From NCBI GenBank assembly GCA_036873135.1, contig JAPTYO010000008.1, positions 28,112,761 through 28,176,760 of the forward strand: a DNA stretch of 64,000 nucleotides. The letters are read 5' to 3'. Each line of letters starts with the position of its first letter. Positions within the stretch are counted from its first letter, which is position 1. Both the position numbers and the translations under genes were made by a program. Source of the DNA: Clarkia xantiana subsp. parviflora. Lineage: Eukaryota > Streptophyta > Magnoliopsida > Myrtales > Onagraceae. This document shows, one piece after another, positions 23,269-35,068 of the stretch. Below the pieces are notes generated by a model. That model was not told the DNA's origin. It searched no databases and was given only the letters and a program-made list of their open reading frames with translations.

Positions 23269-23931
23269 TGTTAGATTACGGGGAGTAATCACTACGGACA
23301 TTAAATCGTGGTACATGCTAGTAATCGAAATTACGCAGCGGAAGATTCGCACGTACCTCAAACGATGTCAGTAGTCCAAAGATCCTTCCTGAAGGGAGTT
23401 CACGATCCTCCGGTCGGCACCCGTAGAGGTTCTGGTTAAGGAAGCCCTACGCGATATGTTCTCCACACCAAAGCCTCTGATCGATTCTTGGCAGGGGATA
23501 AATCTCTGGAGTGTTTGCTAGAAAGCAAATTGGCACACCCTTTGGTGGGGAGTGGTTCGGCCGAAACCCTTGTGTGGGGTGGAGGGTTTTTCTCTCTAAA
23601 ACATCTAATGAGGAGATAGTGATTAACCCTAAAAATCTCCTAACACCATATATTTATAGGAGGAGCAAAGTGGACAAAAGTCCACTTTGCCCACTCTATA
23701 ATTCGGTCGGCCACTATGCATAGGGAGGCCCAATTTGGGCCTCTCATGTCAATTGGGATTTGGGTCTAGCCTAATTACCCTAATGTGACATGTACCTAAT
23801 TTCCTTAGGTAAACTATACATATTATGGGCTACCAATTACGGTGCCCATCACCATATGCTTACAATGGGACACCTCCTACCCGCCATTTGTCTAACCTTT
23901 TGAACAGAACCGTATCCCTAATGTGCCAACA
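23269..23931 (-). repeat. 5' LTR of a truncated Copia retrotransposon
   Basis: A 663-bp LTR whose minus-strand ends are TGTTGGCACATTAGGG and ...CTAACA, directly followed by the tRNA-Met type primer-binding site. A short AT box (CTATAAATATATGG on the minus strand, about 23648-23661) is a candidate TATA region. No second LTR was found, so only the 5' end of the element remains. Confidence 0.82.
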
Positions 23932-23943
23932 ATCCGCCACAAT

Positions 23944-24354
23944 TAGGGGTGTAAACGAGTCAAGCTACTCGTGAGATGCTCGAGACCGGCTCAGTCGATA
24001 CTCGAAATCGACTCGCTAAATTTCGAGTCGAGCTCGAGTCGAGATTTTTTTGATACCGAGTCGAGTTCGAGATCACTGGTACTCGACTCGAGAGGCTCAC
24101 GAGCCTAATCGAGCTTTTTTGTTTTGCTATTCTTGTCAAGTTCGACTTCGAGTTTGACGAGTTTTACGTAATAATATTATATATGTATATATTGAGTTCA
24201 AGCCGAGTTTGAGCTCGAGTTCGAGTCAAAAGCCTAATCGATTCGAATTCGAGCTCGAGCTAAGGTGCACCATTTATTGTTTAATTGAATTTTTTAGTCT
24301 AGTCAAGTCGAGCTTGCCTGATACTCGGCTCGACTCGGCTCGTTTCCAGCCCTA
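23944..24354. mobile_element. hAT-type MITE rich in CTCGA motifs
   Basis: A 411-bp element with imperfect terminal inverted repeats TAGGGGTGTAAACGAG / CTCGTTTCCAGCCCTA and a near-perfect 8-bp duplication (GCCACAAT left, GCCGCAAT right). The interior repeats TCGAGTCGAG and its complement, so it can fold back on itself. No coding capacity. Confidence 0.8.
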
Positions 24355-24362
24355 GCCGCAAT

Positions 24363-25360
24363 CATGGTTTGTCAACGCTACATCCTACCACAGTAGTGGC
24401 TTACTCTGCACATTGGGCCCACGCTCTGAATGAGGTAGTCACTCGAGAAGACCCTTGGATGACGGTAATCGGGTTGAATGCAGCCCTGGAACTAAAATTG
24501 GGCTATTTATAGATTATAAGTTTTTTGCATAGCAACTGATGCTGATTTGGCAAATTCTTAAAGGAGAGGAGAGTTGTATTCCCCCTACAAAACCTGAGGA
24601 TGGCCCATCTCGTCGATCACCCTCTCCGCCATTTTCAATGCCAGCACTAACTTCAAACGTGGTAGCAGGGGAGCCTCAATCGCATCGGCCGGGAAAGGAG
24701 CCCTTGAAGGAAGCAGGAAGTTCTGTGGCTGTGTAAGGTAGGGGCAGGCGTTCCAGGCCTCCAGGGGTCAGTCCCTTAGAATAGAAGATACGACAATGCC
24801 GGAGAGGAATACGAGGAATGTGAGGAAACTTGGCTTGGGTGAAGGCACTACAGGGTCATCGGGTTGATGCTAAAGGAAGTTAGATGACCACTTTTGGAAA
24901 TCTAGTGTCATATAACAACTTCTTTTGCATGTGTCTATTTACGCTTCCTTTTTGCAGGCGTAGTTATGCCGAAAAAAAGTTTGTACATGATCGTTAGAAC
25001 AGTTGTGATTGACTGTCATTTTGAATGCTGCAACGGTTTTGATTAGTTAGTACAGTATTGGTGACATTAGTTAAAATATATGTCAAAGTGTTTTGAATGG
25101 TTTTTTTCTTACACGTTCAGTACCTGCGGACATGAGTCGGGGATTTCTATGACTTATTTAGAAACAAGTTATAACATGTAACTACATGGCCTTATGCTCA
25201 CATACGAACATACACTTTGTCAGAAATAACAAAAATGACAAATTTTGCAGCAGAAGCAGCACTGATAAAGCCAAAACAGAATCACTAAAACACAAGGTAC
25301 TACACCCAGAACAAAAAAAAAAAAAAACCTTCAATGACTACAGCAACCGCAAACTAGATA
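24363..25360. other. Unassigned DNA between MITE and B3 pseudogene
   Basis: About 1 kb, with moderate GC up to 24900 and AT-rich after. A short plus-strand frame (24539-24736) has no recognisable domain. It could be remains of a transposon gene, but nothing decisive is visible. Confidence 0.3.
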
Positions 25361-26450
25361 TCAACGAGTGTATATGCTAGCAACCAAAGTACCGTCAACA
25401 TAAACATCAAAGTGAACGAACATGCCCGGAGATAATTCGTTTTCCAAGTAAAACTTGTTCCATTCTTTCCTAAACTCGTATCGCATATTAATTGTATCCT
25501 CCGGGGGATTGGCAGGTCTGGATTTCACCCCTACTCTCCACTTTGTCACGAGATGATCTATAATATCCACTTCTCTCAACCGGTCATAACCACTGGCCAG
25601 GGCAAAGCTCGTTGGAATGTTCTGCAAATGTCGAATATTTGTAGGCACGAATATAGAAAACAAGTATACATTACACAATCGGACACAACGCAAAATTATA
25701 GATGTTACTTACGCATCTTTTCTTGCTAGTGGTTAGTTTGATGTCGCGGTGAACCCTACCTGTGTCGCCAGCACTACCCTCACCTAGTAGAAAAACTTCA
25801 CAATTATGTAGTCAACCTTCTTCACCAGATGAACTATCTTTTACGTCAACATGATCTTGTTTTAGAAATCCACGTTCATTATGCAGTTCAATGTCGAAAA
25901 TGTCGTCAACCCCCAGTTTGAAGCGAATCATGTCTCCAAGGGACAGGTAGACATCGTGTGCTAATTGGCTCCAACCCACAGTAATTATGTAGTCGTGAGG
26001 TATCTCGCTGTCGTAGTGTGTTTTTTTTTTTTTGCACTTTCATTCCCCACATATAACCTGCCTCATAACTTTCCACCCCATTCATTAACCGCAGTTTGTA
26101 CCAACACTGTGTAACCATCCAATACATTTCCCATGGTAGTATCTACAGTTAAAAGTGTCGACTTTTGTTCATGTTTGTAAATCCCCAAACTGAGATAACT
26201 ACTGTATATAGCTCTACGACTAAACAAAAAATAAAATCAGCCTTAAGTTCTTACGAATTCATTGTTGTAGTTTTCTTTAAGCCGCACGCAGAACGAGGGG
26301 AATGATCCGTCCACCTTTCTTTCCATCTGCCTTTTACTGGGGATGGGTCGTTGTGTCTATCCAAGGTCGCTTCGACGGTCAGGGCGAGTATGCTTTGTCG
26401 GTTTTTCGGTAGAAGACGTTGCGCCAGGGATCGATGGAGGACCTTCACGG
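25361..26450 (-). pseudogene. B3-domain (REM-like) transcription factor gene, broken
   Basis: Family role: B3 proteins are plant-specific nuclear DNA-binding factors. Exons on the minus strand: about 26450-26255 (upstream piece of uncertain frame, donor GTAAGA), 26142-25713 (donor GTAAGT) and 25621-25361 (acceptor TTTGCAG). The last exon encodes a good B3 half: NIPTSFALASGYDRL ... KWRVGVKSR ... EWNKFYLENELSPGMFVHFDV, ending in a stop at 25361. The middle exon in one frame reads VNEWGGKL, then SEIPHDYIITVGWSQLAHDV and GDMIRFKLGVDDIFDIEL, consistent with a first B3-like domain. It carries an in-frame TGA after GGKL, a run of 13 A and another TGA after SSSGEEG. Splice sites look preserved while the frame is broken. 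The gene lies about 540 bp from a CACTA-type terminus and may be captured cargo (inference). Confidence 0.6.
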
Positions 26451-26659
26451 AAAGCTTGCTAGATGTTGTTTCCGGTGCTTACCTAAGGGGGAAACTACAA
26501 ATGCCTTTAGGTCTTTCGCAGCGGTAAGTTTTTGTTTAGTGTTTAGGCCTACCAACAAATACTTAACGATCCGGTTGTTTGACTTGTTTTGTGATCTGAC
26601 CTCGGAAATGCATGTGTCAGCATAGCCATTCAATGCGTCAACATGTTTATTGGGTCTGA

Positions 26660-26988
26660 AGCTAACGCACTATTTGCAGCCCGAAAACTGTTGGTCTGTA
26701 AAAATGCCCGTAAGCAAATCGTTTCGACAGGTCTAGGGCAAAATTCAGTCGGATATCGGTAAGGTACTCACCGACCGTGCACGGGGCGTCAGGTACCGGT
26801 GTGTAATTGTCATTGTGTTCCGACCGCTTGCTTACCGGGAGAATAGGTCGGAAAAATCGGTCAGTAAAAGGCCAGGAGCACTTTTTCGCTCGAATCAGAC
26901 ATAATCCGGTCGGAAAACGACAATACATTCCCGACCAGCGGCTCGGTCAGCAATTCTGCGGTAGGTAAAACCGATTTTTCTTGGAGTG
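26660..26988. mobile_element. CACTA-type transposon terminus (right end)
   Basis: Sequence ending CCGATTTTTCTTGGAGTG at 26988, whose complement starts CACTCCAAGAAAAATCGG, close to the CACTACAAGAAAA start of plant CACTA elements. The preceding 300 bp hold many CGACC/GGTCG subterminal motifs (for example GGTCGGAAAAATCGGTCAG), as in CACTA ends. A matching left end was not found, so size and target duplication are unknown. Confidence 0.6.
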
Positions 26989-28858
26989 TACATAGATTCA
27001 AACTTCCTACACTTCAATTACAAATATTTTATATGTTTTTTTTTTACCTTTTTGTGCTTAGTTAAAATGCAATCAAACTATAAATATAGTTGAATTTGTC
27101 GTTGTTAGATGAGAATATTTAATCAATTGAGTTTTAGAAGAAAAAAATAATTTAATCAGATCTCAATCATCGCACAGATCTCAATGTATCTGATCTGACA
27201 GTTGCAAATTTGATTGTATTTGCAGTCGAATGCTATTTATTCGAAACATTATCTTTTTCATATGTATGGTCTATCTAGCAGACTGATTTCTCATTATTAA
27301 GCGAAGAATTGGAACACGATGTGGCCAACATCAAATGTAATAAAATCAACCCATTAACTATAAGATATGCGTCTTTTTGGTACCTTGCAATTTTTCGTTA
27401 TTATATTTAGTATCATATTTAGTTAAAGTGTTGATTATGAGTTCTCTTACAAAAATGTCATGTACCACTCATAGTCATTCCAAAAGGTACTCTATTGACA
27501 CACTCATTTAGAATAATCATTATTCGTACTAGATCAAATTGTAAAGGTAAGTGCTGGTTATGAAGATTTTCTGTTCTCATACTATGAACAAATGTAGACG
27601 TAAAAATGGGAAACAAAGTGTTGGGTGCGCCAAAATATACATTTTTCAAAATGCTATGTAGAGAGAAATATAAAAATTTAAAAGATCTAGTATGTTACAA
27701 TTTTCTTTCATAATTTATATGATGTGTTTTGCTTGATGTTCTTCATAGATGATATATATTATTATTTGAAGTAGCGCACTTCCATTTTAGTCTTTCTAGC
27801 CAATACCCGAATTGTGTTAAACTGGTTAGTCATATTAGGATGTTTTACTTTATAACTTTGTTTAACTTTTTTCACAAAAATATAATAGTAAAAAAGAGAA
27901 GCATTAAAAATGTAGTCAAGAAGCCCATGATTTGTGTCCTTTTGATCTGAGATTCTTCTATCAGTGGTGGAGTATGATGTGGGTGTGGGGTGCCAAAAAA
28001 GATCAATCAAAAAGCTGTTTTTTTTCTTCCTTTTGCATTCCCCCACATAGCATCTTGTTAGATTTTCAATTCTCCACAAACATACAGAAGAGGCACAGAT
28101 AAACAAGAGAATCATGGAACAGTGGTTCTTTTGGCAATACATACAAACCCAACCCAACCCAACAAACACTCCTCTGATTTCTTCCTTTCTTTTCCTTCTC
28201 TCACCATATATACTGTAAATAATTAAAAAAAAATGGATGGATTGCATAACCTCAAACTTACCTTCTCAGAAAAAACAACTGTGTGTCAAGTCAGTTAACA
28301 GTTTAAAATTTCACATTTTGTAACATTATTATTATAGTTTAGAAAAAGTAATCAGATATAAATGGGATGAATTGAAGAACCCATCTTACCTTTTTAGGAG
28401 GAAAAGAATTAATTGGTCAATTTTTTTTATTGAAATGTAAGTCTCACACATTATGACATTTCAGTTTTAAAAAAATAGTTAAAAATGAATTTATTGAAGA
28501 ACCCAAATTACCTTTTTCAGACAAAAATGATGGATAAATAATTTCCTAAAATTGAAAAGTTCATTTTTTAAATAAAGTAGAACAATTTATAATAAAAAAA
28601 AGTTAGTTGATACAGTGTTGCAACTGTTAGAAAACATTGAACAAGACATGACAAAGTGACACATCAATATGTTTGGTTCAATCAGATTCATAGAGAGTTA
28701 CATTGGCAAAAAGAAGGAAAATAATAGACAATTATTATTATTCTTCTTCTTCTGGTACACAGAGATTAAGATGATGAAGAGAAAGAGGTGCAGATCAAAT
28801 TCATTCATTCATTCAGTTACTAATTAACTAATATATATAATTAAAGAGAGAGAGATTG
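26989..28858. other. AT-rich intergenic stretch downstream of the ELF4-like gene
   Basis: About 1.9 kb with no supported gene. A minus-strand frame of 161 codons (28247-27762) lacks any domain and has low-complexity, Lys/Tyr/Phe-rich composition. It likely contains the 3' UTR of the ELF4-like gene next to 28859. Confidence 0.5.
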
Positions 28859-29206
28859 TTAAGCGGGTCGGATTCTCTTTTGAGCGGCCTTTCCCTCCGA
28901 CCTTGAATCCCCTTCGGAGGAAGCATGATCCATGGATTTGGTGAAGTTGCAGGAAAGATCTGCATAGAGATCCACAACTTTCCTAATGTTGCTGTTGAGT
29001 TCCCTGATGAGACCCACGTTTCGACTGAGGCTGTCGGGGATTCTTGATTCATGGTTCTGATTGATCTCGTTGATCAACAGCCTGTTTTGATCTAATATGT
29101 TTTGTACTTGAACAAAGCTCTTTTGAAATGTCTGTAGCACTTTACCATCTATCTGGCTTCCATTCCCTCCCATCATCCCTGACAATGTATCTCCCTCCAT
29201 TTTCAA
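28859..29206 (-). CDS. ELF4-like protein (EARLY FLOWERING 4 family, EFL3/EFL4-like)
   Basis: ELF4 family proteins are small nuclear coiled-coil proteins. ELF4 itself is part of the evening complex with ELF3 and LUX in the circadian clock. The single coding exon gives 115 residues from ATG 29206, or 113 from the second ATG at 29200, whose MEGDT start fits the family better. The DUF1313 core is complete: KVLQTFQKSFVQVQNILDQN (about 22-41), then LLINEINQNHESRIPD, SRNVGLIRELNSNIRKVV and DLYADLS. A Ser/Gly/Lys-rich tail ends in KRIRPA. Length and motifs match EFL proteins. A 5'-UTR intron lies upstream (29267-30050). The frame is intact and the gene looks functional. Placement in the EFL3/EFL4 subgroup is from motif memory, not a tree. 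Confidence 0.93.
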   Translation of the reverse strand: MKMEGDTLSGMMGGNGSQIDGKVLQTFQKSFVQVQNILDQNRLLINEINQNHESRIPDSLSRNVGLIRELNSNIRKVVDLYADLSCNFTKSMDHASSEGDSRSEGKAAQKRIRPA

Positions 29207-30300
29207 ACTTTTTGCTGCTACTATACTATATCAATTGCTTCTTCACCAAAATCACAACTTCATCACCTGAAATCAACAAAAAGTTGCAACTACAAATCAG
29301 TTTTTAACACCCCATTATATAGTCACAGGAGAGAGAGAGACAATAGTATCACCCACAGTCAAAGTTAGCTGCAAAAAGTATAAAAAGACTGAAACTTTGC
29401 TGCTGAAGAAACCCAGAAGAAGCACAAGTTGGGACAAAGTCTGATGAATGAAATGATGAAGTTAATAATTAATTTCGGCAGGTTCATCGACATTGATTAC
29501 ATTGTTAAGTTATCAAAGGTGTGGAAAAGGAGATACTTTTTCCATGAAAGGAACCTTTTCTTCTTTTATTATATATTATTATTATACTCAAAGAACACGC
29601 AACGCAACTATGAAGAAGAATCTAATCTGAAATCTAAAAATTAAAAAACAAGTCAATGAAGCAGAGACGATGAAGGCAGCAACTGTTGCAGACAACATTA
29701 TTGATCTTAACTGGCCAAGAAACATCACAACTAATCTCAAAAGGGTTTGTTGTTTTAAAATGACTGACAGCAAAATTATTAAATTAAAAGAATATATTTA
29801 ATAAAGTAATACAATTTCACTCGGATTCTCGAACTTAAATTCCAAGAACAGTTATGAAATCAATACCCAACAAGATAAAATCAAAACCCAGTTCCGAAAA
29901 CATGAATGGGTAAGGAAATTCAGTCAGTTGATATGCGAAATTGGAACATGAGAACACAATCTGGGACAGGCAGACAAAAGAAGACAGAAAAGGAAGAGTT
30001 ATTTATTTCTGCATTGGAAAGGATAATGATTTTGTTATTGTTGAACATACCTGGGAAATCTGGAGCATCCTGTTGAAGGGTGTCTACGAGAGATTCCTGA
30101 AAAGCAGTAAGAAAGGTAGGTAGGTAGATAGATAGCGATTGAATCGAATCTCAAAGCCAAGCAAAAACCTTGCTTTCTCTCCTCTTCTATGAATTAATTC
30201 AGAGCTTGCTGCCTTCTCCTGATTTGAGAGAGAGAGAGAGAGAGGAGAATGTAGATTTGACAGTCATGCGCGGAGGACCCATCTATGTCTATACTATATA
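29207..30300 (-). promoter_or_regulatory. 5' UTR, 5'-UTR intron and core promoter of ELF4-like gene
   Basis: On the minus strand the UTR is split by a GT-AG intron. The donor CCCAG|GTATGTTC is at 30051/30050, the acceptor ATTTCAG is at 29267-29273, and the intron is about 784 bp. The upstream UTR exon runs from about 30240 to 30051 and begins in a pyrimidine repeat: CT on the coding strand, seen as (GA)n on plus at 30225-30245. A TATATAGT-like box on the minus strand around 30290-30302 is a candidate TATA element about 50 bp further up. Confidence 0.6.
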
Positions 30301-30309
30301 TTTTAGCTC

Positions 30310-31375
30310 TATCCGGATCTAATTATGCGCCTATTATTATTATTATCAGGACCGACTGATGAAAAGACCCATAGTATGTGGAACCCGGTTCATTCTGACG
30401 GTTTACTCCCTCCTCTGTTGCCTTGTATTGAACGGAAATTGAAGAAGCTAGCTAGAATAGAATAGATTGCTAATTTGTAATGCCGATCTGACTCCATAAC
30501 ATTGCCATTATTTCAATTTATTTATTATATTATTGGACATGCTTCCGTAAATTACACTGATGCCCCCCATTTACTATCTTACTTTTTGTTTCGGTAGGTT
30601 CTATTTGGCAGTGAGTGGTAAACATTGGCAGTTTTTACTGATACAGATTCTTTTTCCCTTTTTTAAGCTTCCAATAATAAAGTTTCATAAATAAAATGTA
30701 TTTATTATTTAAACCTGATTAATACAAGTACAACACTAAACTGCTCATTTTAAATACTAGACTAGAACAAAATAAAGTAACAAAGTTTAAGACAAACAAA
30801 AAAAACAGGTATACACTATTGACTAAGTACTGTAGTAGCCTATGTTTTTTTTTCCCCCAATATGAATATGTAGTACCTTATCACTTATATGAGTATTGCA
30901 AACATTTTGGATATTTTAAAATTGTTTATATTTCTTATTGTGTTGGATGCTGTGAACTTGTGTATGGTGGTGGGATTCACTACCATTAAAAAAAACAATA
31001 TAATGCTGGATGACATTATATGTGCCACATATGACGTGAAAGTATTTTGACAGTATCTCTCACATTAAGTTCTCATTATACTGGTTATTAGCAAATTAAA
31101 AAATATAATGAGAATTTGATCATAATATGAAATTTCACGGGTTAATAAAAATCCGCAAAAATTAGATCAGTAATCCTACATTTATTGTCACAATATATTA
31201 AAAATAGATATAATGTAAAATTACTTACTTATATTGTAGAGTGTTTATTATTTTTAAATAAATAAGTACTTCGATTAGTTTTTTAATATTTCGTGAGTAT
31301 TATAATTTGATATGTATATGAGTGCCTAGTGCCTAGTGTCATTTACTGTTGGTCCCTACTGGTAATGATTAAATA
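30310..31375. other. AT-rich intergenic stretch
   Basis: No gene seen. The segment 30315-30337 (GGATCTAATTATGCGCCTAT plus 3) and an AT-rich segment ending TTACACTGATG near 30561 recur in altered form at 36023-36101. Confidence 0.45.
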
Positions 31376-33086
31376 GGCACTTGCATTTTCAATAGGAGTG
31401 CCTTGTTCCAAAATGGGAGTGCCTAGTTCCAATTTTTGCCACTGGACGCTGACTAGGCGCCACTAGGCGTGACTAGGATTACTAATATTACTGTTTTGCC
31501 ATTATTGAGTGAATAGTGAAGTGGGACAGTGCCTACTAGTAGGAACTCCCAAGTTACTGTTCATGTCGGTGCCAACTTTTTAATATTATTTTATTCGATT
31601 GTGTTGCTCATCTCTTTGATTGTATATATATTCGGTTACGCTAAGTCAGATAGACAAGAGCCGTAATCAGTCATTTTGAATATTATGTAACATAAATAAC
31701 GACACGAACCAAAATTACTACTTTTTAACTTTGAATCAATTTCGAAATTTCCATATCTAATTTGTTTATATGTTACCATGTTGAATAACCGTTAATTCTA
31801 AATTTTGAAATAGTATAACATTTCAAATTATTAAATATGAAAAATAATTACTACAAAATATTATATTATTTTAATACATATATATTTTTATATATTTTAC
31901 GTATTATATTATATTATATTATGAAAGAAATATATCTTTTACGATAAATTATTATAAAAATTATACTTTTAGAATGATGTATATATAATATATTTCTAAT
32001 TTACATATATTGAAAATCATATATAAAAACACATGATTAATGCAATAATCAATTTACTAATATGATCATGGATGTACATAAACGTGAATATGTTGATGAT
32101 GTTGAATTAATATATGTCAATCAATGTATAACAGATATACACTGATTATGGTGAAATAATAGATTCAATGAATTTGATTGATCAATGTTATTATATCAAC
32201 AATTATACTTATCAATCATTCTGCATGCCGCATGGGGATTGCACCTAATAGTAATTTTACATTGGTCAAGTAACGTATAATTATTGCAATGAATTGACAA
32301 TAGAGAACTATGGATATGCACGAACCGGTCGGGCCCGAATATGTTCCGAACTGGATTGGTACTAATTAAAACAGTATGCTCCGGTCTGGACTGAAATTGA
32401 AATTAGCACTAAAAATTCTGGACCGATTTTGGACTGGAACTGTAAAAAAAGTCTGGTTCGGTTCAAAACTGGTCCGACCCATTTTCCTATACAAATTTAC
32501 CCTAATTAAAAAAAAACGAAAAACCGATCCTCCGACGAAACTGATCCAGTTAAAAACCAGTTCAAAACAGTCTGGTCCAGTCAAAAATCAATTTTTTAAG
32601 AAGTATATTACTGGTTTTGGTCTGGTTCTCCTCTCGCATAATTGGTCTGTTTGGATCCGGTCCAGTCTATACCAGTTCCGAACCGACCGGCCCGGTTATT
32701 TTCTTATCCCTATAGAATGTAAATTTTTATTAAAAAATTCAATTACATTTTTATAATTTTGTATATATTTTTCCCTATTTATTTTAATTAAAACTTCTAA
32801 TACTTGAATCTCATTATTTATTCATATCTGTATTTGTAAAAAAATATGAATATATAATTTATATATAATGATATATAATTTATATATAATGCAAAAATTA
32901 TATTTGAATTATGAAATTATGTGGGTCCCAATGTAGAAGTGGAACTTGGCCTCCACTACTGGAGAGAGTGCCAATTTTACAGTGCCATTTACTGTAGCAA
33001 ATACTGTAGCAGTGCCACTTTGATGAGTTGGCAGTGACGTGGCTGCTGATGTGGAGGCACTAGGCACTTCCTATTGGAAGTGCTCT
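31376..33086. mobile_element. Degenerate TIR element (superfamily uncertain)
   Basis: The left part (GGCACTTGCATTTTCAATAG GAGTGCC) and the complement of the right part (GAGCACTTCCAATAGGAAGTGCC) are similar. Both sides go on with AGTGCCTAG, GCCACT and TTACTGTAGC/TACTGTT motifs. The interior is very AT-rich and holds a smaller MITE at 32309-32712. No transposase and no clear target duplication. Confidence 0.4.
32309..32712. mobile_element. Small TIR element (MITE), hAT-like
   Basis: Imperfect inverted ends: left TATGGATATGCACGAACCGG and right CCGGTTATTTTCTTATCCCTA. The interior is full of ACTGGTCC/GGACCAG-type inverted motifs. Flanks TAGAGAAC and TAGAATGT share only part of an 8-bp duplication, so the superfamily call is weak. 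Confidence 0.45.
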
Positions 33087-34199
33087 AATGTACCACTCAT
33101 TAATTATTAAAAAAAAAAGATTCTATAAAATGAGCCAAGTCTCTTGATTTACATTTTTTTATGAAACTTCATAAAATTTGTATAAGAGGTTTGAATCAAT
33201 AAAATTTATATAGCAAGATGGAATTATGCAAGATGAGACCTTTCTAGATAGACTTGAGATTTTGCATCTCAGTTACCGAAAATTGAAAATTATAACCGTG
33301 AGGACTAAATAAAATATAATAAAAGATTTTATTTCATCAATCAAATTGGTCTCCACTATTATCATAGTACCGTACTTCCTAAATTAGTTATTATTTATTA
33401 TTTTCGCCAATATATAATTATTATTTGGACTTTCATTTTTTAACAGGTTTCGGGTTGAATTGCTGATTAATTTGGTGAGAGGCGTGTTAGACTTACCAAA
33501 TAAAATTTATACTTTCTATTTTTTTTTAATATATTTTATTATTTTCCCTAAAACAGTAACATTAACACAAAAATAAATTATCAGTTTTTTTATTGTTATC
33601 TTCAGTCCAAATAATTTTCTTTTATACATTTATTCATGTAACATTTTAATCCGTTGTTTAGTAATAATGTACTATATTGAGATTTGTGAATAAATATGGT
33701 TTACTTAATCTTTTTCATCATCATATATATAATTTCTCAGTTGTCCTCATATGTAATTCAAATAAATTACCATATATTTAAAGAAATGTCATGTTATTTG
33801 TTAGTTCTGATAACTACATGGTCAAACGTTTATAATTTAGATGTTCGAAATCAATTTTAGAGTTTTTTTCTCCGATTTCGGCCTTATGGCGTAACAAACA
33901 ATTATGTATGTGTTTTAAAACACACCGATAATTGCATGTCATTAAATGGGGTTATGTTATTTAATAATTATTGATATATTTTATTTTAATTTTAATCGTA
34001 TATTTTAATCATAAGTATTTAAATTAAATAGTCATTAACTTTTTTCGACGATACTCATATTTATGAACTATTTTTTTTACGTGAAACTAAATGTGAATAA
34101 CTTTCTATACATCTAGAAACTTTTCTTACGAGTATTTCAAAGTCATTTTTTTTTTATCACGGTTTTCGCGATCCTTCTAGCCTCGAGTCTCCGTTCTCA

Positions 34200-34562
34200 T
34201 TTCTCCTCGCGTACCTACAAAAGGGGCGCCGGGGATTCCTGGTACGCCCTCTCGTAATAAGAATCTCAAGTGTGAACCGTCGTCTGGTTTGATCAAGGTT
34301 GGCTATTGGAAAACTCTAACTTAGTGTAAGAACACAAATGAAACACGCATGCTGCAGACGACGACTCGGATCACGTCGGATTTGGACAATCCTGACGTGA
34401 TCTGGGTCGCCTCCTTTAGCAATCCGGAGGTCCGGACACGTGTGTCGCGCGTCCGGACCGTTTTGACCCTCAGGAACGTGTTTTGATCTGTTTATGTGAT
34501 TTTGACGTGTTTACGAAGTCCGGAATGTAAAATACGAACCCGAATTGGGCAGATATCCATCA
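34200..34562 (-). repeat. Truncated Tat LTR fragment
   Basis: On the minus strand it starts TGATGGATATCTGCCCAATT CGGG at 34562, nearly the same start as the LTR at 37090, and keeps later shared blocks (TTCGTAAACACGT, CAAAACGGTCCGGAC, GTCCGGACCTCCGGATTG). The PBS-side end is not present. It lies inside the central part of the long-TIR element. Confidence 0.65.
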
Positions 34563-35039
34563 AAATTGACGTAAAGTCAAGTATAAACTTTTGATTTTAA
34601 TGAATTGAATTTTCCTTGAGCGTTAAATCAATTTTTGTTGGTATTATGGTATAAAATTGCATGGAACGTGTATAGTTACGTTTGTATAGGTCAAACTGCT
34701 CCACTAATGACTCTAAGTGGTTAAGTACGGGTTTACATTCTTCACTCCTCAAGTTGATGAGTTAGATACAACTTTGTCGTTAATAACCCACGCCATACGC
34801 GATGTAACTCATTATTAGTTCTAACCGTAAATATATATACATGTAAAGCTAATTTAGTACCGTAATGGAAAACAATAGTTAATTTTATACCTAATTATCA
34901 TCTTTCTATTTTTTTCGTTGTGAATTACATTGTGTCGTTTTTTTTTCTCCCAGCCCCTCAAATTGCCCATGTATTAATAAATATTATCATATTAGAAAGT
35001 TTGAGATAAATTATATATCTTGAAATTTAGACAACCAAT

Positions 35040-35068
35040 ACGCGTGCAACGCACGCGTTAATAACTAG
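35040..35068 (+). mobile_element. Helitron-like 3' terminus
   Basis: A GC-rich hairpin ACGCGTGC/GCACGCGT with a 3-base loop is followed 6-7 bases later by CTAG before T. A short hairpin upstream of CTRR is the Helitron 3' end signature. No 5' TC end or Rep/helicase gene was identified, so only the end is claimed. Confidence 0.5.

Noticed and set aside
27762..28247. Minus-strand frame of 161 codons
   Set aside because: AT-rich, no domain, composition as expected from noncoding DNA, and no splice or promoter support.
32366..32756. Frames of 72-126 codons on both strands
   Set aside because: They fall in a MITE made of ACTGGTCC/GGACCAG inverted motifs.
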